A DNA stretch of 64,000 nt from Bradyrhizobium sp. CER78 (GTDB taxonomy: Bacteria; Pseudomonadota; Alphaproteobacteria; Rhizobiales; Xanthobacteraceae): the NCBI RefSeq assembly GCF_029846235.1, contig NZ_JARVWP010000002.1, positions 310,001 through 374,000 of the forward strand, given 5' to 3'. Below are positions 20,488 to 29,771 of the stretch, one piece after another. The notes under the pieces are model-generated. The model did not search any database, was not told the DNA's origin, and was given only the letters and a program-made list of their open reading frames with translations. Numbering within the stretch: position 1 is the first letter of the stretch; the number at the start of each line of letters is the position of its first letter. The position numbers and the translations under genes are program-made.

Positions 20488-20943
20488 ATGGCTTTTACCC
20501 TAGAGATCAACGGCAAACACCATGAGGTCGATGTTGACGGTGATGCTCCACTTCTGTGGGTACTGCGCGATGTGCTTGGAATGACCGGGACCAAGTTCGG
20601 TTGCGGCCAAGCGCTTTGCGGCGTCTGCACCGTGCATGTCGGCGGTCAGCCGGTCCGCTCCTGCCAAACGCGGGTCGACAGCGTCGGCGATAGTGCGGTC
20701 ACCACGATCGAGGCGATCGGCCACACGCCGGAGGGCGCGGCCTTGCAGAAGGCATGGCTGGAGCTTGAGGTGGTGCAGTGCGGCTATTGCCAGTCCGGCC
20801 AGATCATGTCGGCGGCGGCACTCCTGAAGGACGCGCCAAAGCCGACGGATGACGACATCGATGCTGCTATGTCGGGGAACGTCTGCCGATGCGGCACTTA
20901 TCAGCGCATCCGCGCTGCGATCAAGCATGCTGCGGGAGTTTGA
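20488..20943 (+). CDS. iorA: Two-[2Fe-2S] subunit of an isoquinoline 1-oxidoreductase-like enzyme
   Basis: Small iron-sulfur subunit (151 residues) of a xanthine-dehydrogenase-family molybdenum hydroxylase. The plant-ferredoxin cluster is bound by Cys39, Cys44, Cys47 and Cys59 ([11 protein letters not shown]). The second, helical cluster is bound by Cys98, Cys101, Cys133 and Cys135 ([19 protein letters not shown]). It passes electrons from the molybdenum site in the partner protein to an external acceptor, because no FAD subunit is encoded nearby, as in IorAB-type enzymes. Start 20488 follows AGGAGACATCG. The large subunit begins 5 bases after the stop, so the two are co-translated. The true substrate (isoquinoline, an aldehyde or another N-heterocycle) is unknown. 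Confidence 0.93.
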   Translation: MAFTLEINGKHHEVDVDGDAPLLWVLRDVLGMTGTKFGCGQALCGVCTVHVGGQPVRSCQTRVDSVGDSAVTTIEAIGHTPEGAALQKAWLELEVVQCGYCQSGQIMSAAALLKDAPKPTDDDIDAAMSGNVCRCGTYQRIRAAIKHAAGV

Positions 20944-20947
20944 GATC

Positions 20948-23155
20948 ATGGATAAGCTTACCTTGGCAGAGCGGATGTCCGATGAAACAGCGATGTCGCG
21001 GCGCGCCTTTCTACATGGCACAGGTTTGCTGCTGGGCTTTGCCCTGACCGGCGCGAGCGCGGAGCCCGTCTTTGCGGCACCAGCTTCGCGGATAGTCGAA
21101 AACGAGGTCACGGGTACTTTCGCGCCGAATGGATTTATTCGGATCGATCCAATCGGCGCAGTGACCCTGGTCATGCCGATGGTCGAGATGGGACAGGGAG
21201 TTTACACGTCGCTCTCGATGCTTTTGGCTGAAGAACTGGAACTAAGGCTTGACCAAATTCAAGTTCAGCATGCGCCACCAAATCACGCGCTTTACGCCAA
21301 CTCTATCATAGGCATTCAAAATACAGGTGGGTCCGCCTCCGTCCGCGCCTTCTGGACTCCGCTGCGTCAGGCGGGCGCGGTGGGTCGTAATCTACTGATT
21401 ACAGCGGCCGCAAAACGCTGGAATGTTGATCCAGCGGCTTGCCGCGCCAGGGATGGCGTCGTGCTCGATTCGACGGGCTCCAAGCATCTGAGCTACGGTG
21501 AACTTGCGGACGCCGCGGCGAAATTACCCGTGCCACCTGTGGCTAACGTCAAATTGAAGGATCCGAAGGATTTCCGCCTGATCGGCACGCGCGCCAAGCG
21601 CATCGATTCAGCAATGAAGGTCGACGGACGCGCGCTCTTCGGCATCGATACACGACTGCCGGGCATGAAGGTTGCAGCGGTTGCGATTTCGCCCGTGCTG
21701 GGTGGCAAGGCCAAGACGATAGACGAGAAGGCCGCGCTCACGGTGAGGGGCGTCCGCCAGGTGGTCAATGTCGATGAAGCTGTCGCCGTGGTAGCGGATC
21801 ACATGGCTGCAGCAAAGAAGGGCCTCGAGGCCGCTGCCATCACTTGGGAGGATGGCCCGAACAGCAAGGTCAGCAGCGCCGACATCGTCAAGCAACTGGC
21901 GCAGGAATCCCACAGGCCGGGCGCTGTTGCGCGTAACGTCGGTGATGCGGGGAAGGCACTTGCGGAGGCGGCGCAACGGGTCGACGCTGTCTATCAGGTA
22001 CCTTTCCTGGCCCATGCGGCAATGGAGCCGATGAACTGCACCGTTCATCTGCAGCAGGATCGTTGCGACATCTGGGTCGGGACGCAGGCGCCTACGATCA
22101 CGCAGTCTCTGGTGGCCGAACTCACCGGTCTGCCAAAGGACGTGGTTAAGATTCACAATCATCTGATTGGAGGTGGCTTCGGCCGAAGGCTGGAGGCTGA
22201 TGGCACAGTGCTGGCAGTCAAGATCGCCAAGCACGTCGACGGCCCGGTGAAGGTGATCTGGAGCCGAGAGGAAGACATCCAGCACGACATGTATCGGCCA
22301 TATTATCTCGATCGGCTTTCGGCAGGACTTGATGCGACCGGCAAGCCGGTCGCCTGGATGCATCGGATCGCCGGCTCCTCCGTTATGGCTCGCTACTATC
22401 CACCTTACGTGAAGGATGGACTGGACCCCGATGCCGTAGAAGCGGCGGCTGAGCCGCCCTATGCACTACCCAATATCCATGTCGACTTTGTCCGGGTCGA
22501 ACCCCCTGGTGTCCGGACATCCTGGTGGCGTGGCGTCGGACCGACTCACAATGTTTTTGTAGTCGAGAGCTTTATAGATGAACTCGCGCATGCCGCGAAG
22601 CAGGATCCCGTCGCTTATCGCAAGGGATTGCTTGGCCACAATCCGCGAGCGCTTGCTGTCCTGTCGCTCGCGGCGGAAAAAGCTGGGTGGGGATCCTCCC
22701 TGCCCCCACGGCATGGCCGCGGGATTTCGGTACAATTCGCATACGGGAGCTACACGTCCCAGGTCGCCGAGGTCCATGTGGCGCCTGATGGCTCTGTCCG
22801 AGTCAATCGCGTTGTCTGTGCGATTGATTGCGGCATGTATGTCAATCCCGATACGATCGAAGCACAGGTTCAGGGTGGAACGCTATTCGGGCTGACCGCT
22901 GCACTCCATGGGTCAATCACTTTCAAGGATGGACGCGTCGAGCAGAGCAACTTCGATACCTATCTTCCGATGCGCATCGATGAGGTACCGGTGGTGGAGA
23001 CGCACTTGGTCAAGAATGCCGAAGCCCCAGGTGGCGTTGGTGAAGCTCCGACAGCCATTGTCAGTGCCGCAGTCACCAATGCGATCTTCGCCGCTACCGG
23101 CAAGCGCTTGCGCAGCCTGCCAATCGATACAAATTCGCTGAAGTCGTCGTCATAG
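20948..23155 (+). CDS. iorB: Molybdopterin-binding large subunit, isoquinoline 1-oxidoreductase-like, Tat-exported
   Basis: A 735-residue molybdenum hydroxylase catalytic subunit. Residues 17-45 form a twin-arginine signal (SRRAFLHGTGLLLGF, ending VFAAPA), so the IorAB pair is probably folded in the cytoplasm and exported together. Family landmarks are VMPMVEMGQGVYTSLSMLL, the cofactor-contact region IGGGFGRRLEADGT, TSWWRGVGPTHNVF, and the C-terminal PGGVGEAPTAIVSAAVTNAI that holds the catalytic Glu. The length fits IorB and related aldehyde or heterocycle oxidases with a cytochrome-type electron acceptor. Co-transcribed with iorA. The downstream DNA is a zone of gene fragments, so any maturation or acceptor gene that once followed may be lost. 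Confidence 0.93.
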   Translation: MDKLTLAERMSDETAMSRRAFLHGTGLLLGFALTGASAEPVFAAPASRIVENEVTGTFAPNGFIRIDPIGAVTLVMPMVEMGQGVYTSLSMLLAEELELRLDQIQVQHAPPNHALYANSIIGIQNTGGSASVRAFWTPLRQAGAVGRNLLITAAAKRWNVDPAACRARDGVVLDSTGSKHLSYGELADAAAKLPVPPVANVKLKDPKDFRLIGTRAKRIDSAMKVDGRALFGIDTRLPGMKVAAVAISPVLGGKAKTIDEKAALTVRGVRQVVNVDEAVAVVADHMAAAKKGLEAAAITWEDGPNSKVSSADIVKQLAQESHRPGAVARNVGDAGKALAEAAQRVDAVYQVPFLAHAAMEPMNCTVHLQQDRCDIWVGTQAPTITQSLVAELTGLPKDVVKIHNHLIGGGFGRRLEADGTVLAVKIAKHVDGPVKVIWSREEDIQHDMYRPYYLDRLSAGLDATGKPVAWMHRIAGSSVMARYYPPYVKDGLDPDAVEAAAEPPYALPNIHVDFVRVEPPGVRTSWWRGVGPTHNVFVVESFIDELAHAAKQDPVAYRKGLLGHNPRALAVLSLAAEKAGWGSSLPPRHGRGISVQFAYGSYTSQVAEVHVAPDGSVRVNRVVCAIDCGMYVNPDTIEAQVQGGTLFGLTAALHGSITFKDGRVEQSNFDTYLPMRIDEVPVVETHLVKNAEAPGGVGEAPTAIVSAAVTNAIFAATGKRLRSLPIDTNSLKSSS

Positions 23156-23189
23156 TCCTTGCCGGTCATCGCTTGCGCGTCGCAGCCGC

Positions 23190-23438
23190 AGGAACGCTGG
23201 TGACCATCCCCAGGTCGACCGAGGCACGGCCTGCCGACGGCCTGGAAACTGACTTTGTTCTCGTGTGTCCGATCGCGCCCAACCGGGTGAGATCCTCTGG
23301 CGGGTGCGTGATGGACGGCTGCGGACGAACATCGGCACCGTCGCGACCTTCGACGGTGCCTGCGCTGCTTTCAATCGGACGAAGCGGATCAGCGGGAAGA
23401 CGATTATCCGCGTTCGTCTGCGAGGATGCTCAGCGTGA
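23190..23438 (+). pseudogene. 3' fragment of a quinone-oxidoreductase-like MDR gene
   Basis: Translation gives GTLVTIPRSTEARPADGLET followed, in shifted frames, by RVRDGRLRTNIGTVATFDGA and SGKTIIRVR. These line up in order with the last 80 residues of the intact MDR protein at 41138-42055 (GTLVSIVGPVEARPVDGL, RVRDGRLRTNIGNL, GKTVIRIRP). At least one indel breaks the frame, and the first three quarters of the gene are absent. It is a dead, diverged relative of the 41-kb gene. Confidence 0.85.
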
Positions 23439-23470
23439 AGGACTCTTTACAGGGATTTCAGGAGCATTCT

Positions 23471-24376
23471 ATGCAACCAGTCGAGATTAAAGCCATTGCT
23501 AACCACGATTTTGATATTTGGCTTCCGCTGTGGAAAGGCTATCAACGATTTTACGAGGTGGATATCCCCGAGTCGGTGACGATCAAGACCTGGGCGCGTT
23601 TACTGGACCCGGTTGAGCCGATGCGTGCAGCGCTCGCCATGGTCGGTAAACAAGCATTGGGCTTGGTGCATTCGATCTACCATCGATCAACTTGGACGAC
23701 GCGCGACTACTGCTATCTTCAAGTCTCGTTTGTCGCGAACGACGCACGTGGCGGCGGCGTCGGTCGCGCGATGATCGAGCATGTCTATGCCGAGGCGAGA
23801 CGTCGAGGGGCGGCCCGCGTGTACTGGTCGACGCACGAATCCAATCACAGCGCCATGCAGCTTTACGACCGGACAACTGAGCCGCCCTGGCCTTCTCCAT
23901 GGGCCGGCGCTGTCTCCGCCCATGGTGGCGAAACGCAAACCGTCGCGAAGAACTTTGAGTCGGCGATTGCCAATATCCCCGGCAAGTCGCTGATCGTCTT
24001 GGAAGTCGACTACGCGCCTGGCGCAGCCTCTCCGCCCCACACTCACGCGAAGTCGACGGGGCAAGGCGCTTCATCCCTACTCTACCGAAACTCCCTTCCT
24101 CTCACTCTCATCTCGGGGCGGTCGCTTCGGGGCGCTGGAATAGGGCCCCGGCGGACGACTTTCTGGCCCCGACCTGTCGCAAATGTCTATCGCGTGACTC
24201 GGCCTCTTGCGCTTGACGTTTGCGACAGACGTCACCTCGAGCTTTCAGCCTCGACCGCAGATCTAGTGCGCTCGGCTTGCCGGCACGCCGCCCACAGGCG
24301 CCGACTTGAGCGCGATGGCGAGCAATCGGGCCTGGTCCGAGACCTACAAGTGCCAGTGATCCTTTTGAGCATCTAA
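23471..24376 (+). pseudogene. Chimera of a GNAT acetyltransferase 5' part and a cupin fragment
   Basis: A good start (AGGAGCATTCT then ATG) opens a GNAT N-acetyltransferase: IKAIANHDFDIWLPLWKGYQ, then the acetyl-CoA strand LQVSFVANDARGGGVGRAMI and YWSTHESNHSAMQLYDR. The protein should continue into the last strand but stops matching at about 23874. From about 23895 the same frame reads as a cupin piece (GETQTVAKNFESAIANIPGK, YAPGAASPPHTHAKS), closely like the intact cupin at 44357-44776. After 24060 the frame stays open to 24376 with no family. A 302-residue hybrid could be made in principle, but both domains are incomplete. I regard it as a recombination scar. Confidence 0.8.
24175..24227. 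repeat. 13-bp inverted repeat, 12/13 matching, 27-base spacer
   Basis: TGTCGCAAATGTC (24175-24187) and GACGTTTGCGACA (24215-24227) are inverted copies with one mismatch. They lie in the fragment zone 230 bases before the RND operon. They could be an operator, a hairpin or a trace of a mobile element end. Confidence 0.6.
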
Positions 24377-24457
24377 TTGAGCTGATCCAGTCTCGAACTT
24401 TGAGTCGCCGACCGTAAGCTTTGGTAGTGGCGCGATCGAAGCGCTCGCAAAAAGGGG

Positions 24458-25657
24458 ATGATCGTGTTTCGTATTCCGGCTGCCGTCGCTATGTTGGTCC
24501 TCCTCAGTGCCTGCTCGCGCGAGACGCCGCCAGCTCCGCTACCGCCTGCGGTCTCCGTCGCCAATCCTCCTTTGAAGACCGTCGTCGATTGGGACGAATA
24601 TATCGGCCATTTCGAGGCGCCGCAGTCTGTCGAGCTTAGGGCGCGGGTGACCGGGCAGGTCACGCAGATCCTGTTCCGCGACGGCCAGGATGTCCAGGAG
24701 GGCGAGCCGCTTTTCGTCCTCGATCCGCAGCCCTACAAGGCCGCGCTCGATCAGGCGCGGGCGAGTGTGGAGAGCGCTGAAGCGACGCGGGACAACGCAA
24801 TATTGATCGAGGCCCGATCGGCGACCCTCGTAGCGAAGAATGCGGTCAGCAAGGAGAGGCTGGAGACCGATCAGACAGGTCTCCGAACGGCGACCGCCGC
24901 GCTTCATGCCGCGCAGGCGGCATTGGAAACTGCCGAGCTGAATTACAATTGGACCACCGTCCGCGCCCCTGTCTCGGGGCGCGCTTCGAGCCGTCGCGTC
25001 TCGATCGGGGACCATGTCCAGGCGGGGACCACTCTGCTCACGAAGGTCGTGTCACTCGACCCGATCTGGTTCGTTTTCGACGGCGCCGAGAGCTTCTATC
25101 TGAAATATCTCCGGCAGGCGCGGCAGGGCCAACGCCAGTTATCGAGGGACTTCGAAAACCCGATCGACATCAGGCTGTCCGACGAAACCAGCTTCGCACA
25201 TCGCGGGAAGATGGTGTTCGTCGACAACGCCATCGATGTTGATTCAGGAACGATCCAGGCTCACGCCGTCGTCGACAATCATGATCATTTTCTGACGCCC
25301 GGAATGTTCGGCCGCGCGCGCCTTCTCGGGTCCGGTAGCTATCGCGCCATGCTGGTCCCCGACGAAGTGATCATCACAAAACAGTCGCAGAAGGAGGTTC
25401 TCGTCCTCGCGCGTGATGACACCGTCACGAAGCGGACGGTCGAGCTGGGACCGGAGGTTCTTGGGCTGCGGGCGGTAAAGGGCGGGCTTGCTTCCACCGA
25501 TCTCGTTATCCTCGACCGTATCACCCAGCTCAGGCCAGGGATGAAAGTCAAGCCGCACCGCACCGCGATCGAGCCGCGCAACGCGGACGCGAGCCGGGCG
25601 CAGCCGCCGGTCGCCGCGCCGGAGCCATCCGCCGCGACCGCCTCCGACGGGTACTGA
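24458..25657 (+). CDS. RND efflux periplasmic adaptor (membrane fusion lipoprotein), system 1
   Basis: A 399-residue periplasmic adaptor of a tripartite RND exporter. The lipoprotein signal has lipobox LSAC with Cys19. The barrel-sandwich/lipoyl parts (ELRARVTGQVTQILFRDGQD and TTVRAPVSGRASSRRVSIGD) flank a helical hairpin of about 100-190. Beta-barrel and membrane-proximal domains follow (FLTPGMFGRARLLG). The family resemblance is to MexE/AcrA-like adaptors. It links the inner-membrane pump encoded next to an outer-membrane channel. The pump gene begins 10 bases after the stop, so they are one operon. No dedicated regulator is intact nearby, since the LysR gene that follows is broken. Confidence 0.93.
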   Translation: MIVFRIPAAVAMLVLLSACSRETPPAPLPPAVSVANPPLKTVVDWDEYIGHFEAPQSVELRARVTGQVTQILFRDGQDVQEGEPLFVLDPQPYKAALDQARASVESAEATRDNAILIEARSATLVAKNAVSKERLETDQTGLRTATAALHAAQAALETAELNYNWTTVRAPVSGRASSRRVSIGDHVQAGTTLLTKVVSLDPIWFVFDGAESFYLKYLRQARQGQRQLSRDFENPIDIRLSDETSFAHRGKMVFVDNAIDVDSGTIQAHAVVDNHDHFLTPGMFGRARLLGSGSYRAMLVPDEVIITKQSQKEVLVLARDDTVTKRTVELGPEVLGLRAVKGGLASTDLVILDRITQLRPGMKVKPHRTAIEPRNADASRAQPPVAAPEPSAATASDGY

Positions 25658-25667
25658 GGAGCGACCG

Positions 25668-28600
25668 ATGCGCTTTCCGCACTTCTTCATCGAGCGGCCG
25701 ATCTTCGCGGCCGTGCTCTCGATCCTCATCACCGTCGCTGGCCTTGTGGCCTATCCGTCGTTGCCGGTCGGCCAATATCCGGAGGTCGCGCCGCCGACCG
25801 TGGTCGTCACCGCGCGGTTTCCCGGTGCGACCGCAGAGACGATGGCGTCCACCGTCTCCGTTCCTCTCGAACAGCAAATCAACGGCGTCGAGCACATGCT
25901 CTACATGTCGAGCTCCTCGGTCGGGGAAGGCTCGGTGGCGATCACCATCACGTTCGCACTCGGCGCGGATATCAATGAATCACAGGTTCTCGTCCAGAAC
26001 CGGGTCGACGAGGCGCTTCCGCGATTGCCCGACGAGACGAGACAGATCGGCGTGACTGTCCGCAAGGTCTCCGCAGAAGACCTCGTGGGCTTCGCCTTCT
26101 ATTCTCCCGACAACTCGCTCGATACCGACTTCATCTCGAATTACGTCACTCTGCAGATCAACGATCGGGTCAAGCGCATCCCCGGCGTCGGCGATACCGT
26201 GCGCTTCGGCGGGCGCGACTATGCGATGCGGGTCTGGATTGATCCGGATCAGGCGGCAGCGCGGAACTTGACGGTCGATGAGATCATCGCGGCCATTCGC
26301 GCCCAGAATGCCCAGGTCGCGGCCGGCATCATTGGCCAGCCGCCGTTCGGTGCAAAGGCCAATGCCTATCAGCTGGGCGTGGATACCGAAGGGCGACTCG
26401 CCACTCCTGAGCAATTCGGCAACATCGTTCTCAAGCGGCGCGCCGACGGTGGCCTGACCCGGTTGCGTGATGTCGCGAGAGTCGAGCTGGGCGCCCAGGA
26501 CTATTCGACCAATGCTTTCCTGAACGACCGCAATGCGATTGGCCTGGTTCTCAAGCAACAACCCGGAACCAACGCGCTTGCGACCGAGGAACGCGCCAAA
26601 GCCCTCGTTGCCGAGCTGTCGAAGGACTTTCCGCCGGGCATGGCTTATTCCGTCGCCCACCACCCGCTCGATTTCGTGGCGGACTCGATCCGCGACGTGA
26701 AGGAAACACTTTTCGTCGCGCTGCTCCTCGTCTCATCGATCGTGCTGCTCTTCCTGCAGAGTTGGAGGGCGGCGGTCGTGCCGTTGATCGCCATCCCGAT
26801 CTCCCTGACCGGAAGTTTCGCCACGATGGCCTCGTTCGGCTTCTCGCTGAACAGCCTGTCGCTTTTCGGAATGGTCTTGGCGATCGGCATCGTCGTGGAT
26901 GACGCGATCGTCGTGGTCGAGAACATCGAGCGGTTGATCGTCGAGAAGAATCTGTCGCCGAAGGAGGCGGCCCACGAGACGATGAGGGAAGTCTCCGGTG
27001 CGCTCCTGGCCATCGCCCTGGTGCTCTGCGGCGTGTTCCTGCCGACAGCCTTCATCCCCGGCTTCTCGGGCGAGTTCTACAAGCAGTTCGCGTTGACGAT
27101 CGTTTCTGCAACGGTGGTGTCAGCGTTCATCTCGCTGACGCTGTCGCCGGCACTGGCGGCGTTGCTGCTCAAACCTGCCGACCAGCGATCGGAGGCCAAA
27201 CCCGGCATCCTCGGCTTTCCAGGCCGATTTGCCCGCTGGTTCAATCACCTGTTCGACCGAATGTCGGTTCACTACGGCCGCATCACGGGCAAGCTTGTCC
27301 GTCGCCTCGTGATCCTCTCGGTCGTCTATGTCGCGCTCATAGTCATGACCGGGTGGCGCTTCTACGTCACGCCGCAAGGCTTCATTCCTTCGCAGGACCA
27401 GGACCTGCTGATCAACGTGCTCCAACTGCCACCGGGCTCGTCGCTCGAACGGACGACGCAAATCGCAAAACAGGTTCAAGCTGCGGCAGCAACAGTTCCC
27501 GAGGTCGATCACTCATTGACCTTTGCCGGGTTTGATGGCGCGACCTACTCCAATGCCTCGAACGCGGCCCTCATTCCCGTTCACCTGAAACGGCAGGCCG
27601 AACGCAAGGCGACGATCGACGAGGTCGCGGACAAGCTACGCAAGGCCTTTTCAAATATAACTGGCGCCAACGTATTGGTGATCTCGCCACCATCAGTCCG
27701 AAGCATCGGCACCGCCGGCGGATTCAAGATGGAACTGGAGGATCGATCTGGCTTGGGCTACGCGGCGCTCGAGCAGGCCGCGCAGGACGTGATCGCCGAA
27801 GCGAACGAGAACCCCGCGCTGCAGCGGGTCTTTACGACCTACAACACCGGGACGCCGCGTCTTCACGTGTCGATCGATCGCGAGAAGGCGGAGCAACTCG
27901 GCTTGCCGGTGGATCGCGTATTCTCGACGCTGGGCACCTACCTGGGCTCAACTTACATCAACGATTTCAACTATCTCGGCCGCACCTGGCAGGTGGTCGC
28001 CCAGGCGGACTCCTCGTACCGGCAATCGGCCGCTGACATTCTTCAACTGCGCGCGCGCTCGGCAACCGGGAAGATGATCCCACTGAGCGCGATCGCGGAT
28101 GTTCAAAAGCAATCCGGCCCGTATCGGGTCGTGCGCTACAACATGTTCCCGTCCGCGGAGATACAGGGCGGGGCCGCCGCAGGCTATTCGTCCGGCCAGG
28201 CGCTACAAGCGATGGAGGAGATAGCCGCCCGCGTTCTGCCGAAGGGCATGGGCATCGAGTGGACCGAGCTCTCCTACCAGCAGAAGCAAGCGGGCAATAC
28301 CGGCATCTACGTCTTTGGGCTGGCCGTGCTGTTCGTCTTCCTGCTCCTGGCGGCGCAGTATGAGAGCGTCGTGTTGCCGCTCGCGGTGATCCTCATCGTT
28401 CCGATGTGCCTCCTCGCTGCCGTCCTCGGCATCAACCTGCTCGGTATGGACAACAACATCCTCACGCAAATCGGGCTCGTGGTGCTGATCGGACTCGCAG
28501 CGAAGAACGCGATTCTGATCGTCGAGTTCGCGAGACAAGGCGAAGCCGAAGGCTTGTCTCATCGGGAAGCTGCGATCCGAGCAGCGCACCAACGCCTTCG

Positions 28601-28898
28601 CCCGATCCTGATGACGTCGATCGCGTTCATCCTGGGCGTGCTTCCACTCATTATCGCGAACGGCGCCGGATCGGAGATGCGCAAAGCACTTGGCGTCGCC
28701 GTTTTCTTCGGCATGATCGGCGTGACCTTCTTTGGGCTGATTTTCACGCCGAGCTTCTACGTCATCAATCGCCTCATGGCCGATTGGATTACCGCGCGGG
28801 TGAAGCGATTGCGCGTACGGCTTGGCGGACGTGTCGCCGCTGGCTCACCAGAGACAAAGCCGACTGTTCCAACCGCACCGACAGTAGACGCAGCATGA
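25668..28898 (+). CDS. RND multidrug efflux pump (MexF/AcrB-like, HAE1 family), system 1
   Basis: A 1076-residue proton-driven inner-membrane exporter with the duplicated RND architecture of twelve helices and two large periplasmic loops. Landmarks are FIERPIFAAVLSILITVAGL at the N-terminus, the porter motif PPTVVVTARFPGATAETMAS, and helix 4 with the proton-relay pair (GIVVDDAIVVVENIER). The C-terminal half carries NAILIVEFARQGEAEG and the last-helix motif FGMIGVTFFGLIF. Length and motifs fit hydrophobe/amphiphile efflux pumps, whose usual substrates are aromatic drugs and solvents. The stop TGA overlaps the ATG of a truncated outer-membrane factor gene, so this pump now probably borrows a channel encoded elsewhere. 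Confidence 0.95.
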   Translation: MRFPHFFIERPIFAAVLSILITVAGLVAYPSLPVGQYPEVAPPTVVVTARFPGATAETMASTVSVPLEQQINGVEHMLYMSSSSVGEGSVAITITFALGADINESQVLVQNRVDEALPRLPDETRQIGVTVRKVSAEDLVGFAFYSPDNSLDTDFISNYVTLQINDRVKRIPGVGDTVRFGGRDYAMRVWIDPDQAAARNLTVDEIIAAIRAQNAQVAAGIIGQPPFGAKANAYQLGVDTEGRLATPEQFGNIVLKRRADGGLTRLRDVARVELGAQDYSTNAFLNDRNAIGLVLKQQPGTNALATEERAKALVAELSKDFPPGMAYSVAHHPLDFVADSIRDVKETLFVALLLVSSIVLLFLQSWRAAVVPLIAIPISLTGSFATMASFGFSLNSLSLFGMVLAIGIVVDDAIVVVENIERLIVEKNLSPKEAAHETMREVSGALLAIALVLCGVFLPTAFIPGFSGEFYKQFALTIVSATVVSAFISLTLSPALAALLLKPADQRSEAKPGILGFPGRFARWFNHLFDRMSVHYGRITGKLVRRLVILSVVYVALIVMTGWRFYVTPQGFIPSQDQDLLINVLQLPPGSSLERTTQIAKQVQAAAATVPEVDHSLTFAGFDGATYSNASNAALIPVHLKRQAERKATIDEVADKLRKAFSNITGANVLVISPPSVRSIGTAGGFKMELEDRSGLGYAALEQAAQDVIAEANENPALQRVFTTYNTGTPRLHVSIDREKAEQLGLPVDRVFSTLGTYLGSTYINDFNYLGRTWQVVAQADSSYRQSAADILQLRARSATGKMIPLSAIADVQKQSGPYRVVRYNMFPSAEIQGGAAAGYSSGQALQAMEEIAARVLPKGMGIEWTELSYQQKQAGNTGIYVFGLAVLFVFLLLAAQYESVVLPLAVILIVPMCLLAAVLGINLLGMDNNILTQIGLVVLIGLAAKNAILIVEFARQGEAEGLSHREAAIRAAHQRLRPILMTSIAFILGVLPLIIANGAGSEMRKALGVAVFFGMIGVTFFGLIFTPSFYVINRLMADWITARVKRLRVRLGGRVAAGSPETKPTVPTAPTVDAA

Positions 28899-29030
28899 TG
28901 GCTATACGGACGTTCGCTACACCGGTGCTTCTGACTAGCGGATTGGCGCTGGGGGCCCGTTGTGTGGTCGGCCAGGACTATCGCCCTCCCGAGATTTCAA
29001 AGGTCGCGAAGGAGCCCTTCAGGGAAGTTG
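28895..29030 (+). pseudogene. 5' stub of an RND outer-membrane factor (NodT/OprM-like) gene
   Basis: Begins in an ATGA overlap with the pump gene and reads MMAIRTFATPVLLTSGLALG then a Cys and VVGQDYRPPEI. This is the lipoprotein start and (V/A)GPDY-P motif of NodT-type outer-membrane channels. After about 40 residues the frame passes straight into a LysR gene. Over 90% of the channel gene is missing. Confidence 0.8.
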
Positions 29031-29046
29031 GCGAGATGGCCGAGCG

Positions 29047-29570
29047 GCGGCGCGATGAACTGCAGGCCTTTGGGTTGCGCCAACTGCGCTATGTCATTGC
29101 TGCAGCTGACAACAGCAGCTTCCGAAAAGCCGCGATAGCAATTGGCGTCCAGGAATCAGCCGTCGCATTCGCGATCTGGAAGACGAGATCGGCGCCGCGC
29201 TGTTCGTCCGCGGCAGCAGCGGAGTCAGGCTCACGCATGCGGGTCAGCTCTTTATCGCGCGGGCGCGGAGGGCCCCTGAATCAAATCAATTATGTCGCTA
29301 TTGATGCCGCGTCGCCCGGTCGAGGAGAGACCGGCAAGGTCCTCATTGGCATATTCACTTCACTCGCTACGAGCTTCCTGGCGCAGCTGCTTCGTGCTTT
29401 CGTTGACAGCAATAAGGATGTTCGCCCCGAGCTCGTTGAGGGCGGTCCGGCCACGCATATGGCCGCGATTCAGAATCATCAGCTTGACGTCGCATTTCTC
29501 ACTGGAAGGCCGAAAGGCGCGAGATTGTGCACTTCTGGAACGAACGCGTGCTGGTCGCGATTCAGCTTTG
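29047..29570 (+). pseudogene. Broken LysR-type regulator
   Basis: The winged-helix N-terminus is clear: LRQLRYVIAAADNSSFRKAA then AIGVQESAV. Right after ESAV the frame shifts: the continuation (IRDLEDEIGAALFVRGSSGV, RLTHAGQLFIARARRA) is in another frame. It returns for NQINYVAIDAAS and GETGKVLIGIFTSLATSFLA, then shifts again before REIVHFWNERVLVAIQ. The effector domain's second half is absent. At least three lesions make a functional product very unlikely. It may once have controlled the RND operon it now abuts. Confidence 0.85.
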
Positions 29571-29771
29571 ATCTGAAGGCGACTCAGATTTGATCTGCAA
29601 GAACTTCACTTCCATGCTAGGGTGTTCTGATCATGATTGCTGCGTTTGGGTTCGGGAAGACGGCAGTCGGTGGCGCGAACGAGCATGGCGACGCCCTCGC
29701 TGATCTCCGGAGAACGGGCTTCGGAGCACTATCGGCACCGGTAGCCCGTGCAGTAAAGGGCTACTAAAGTC

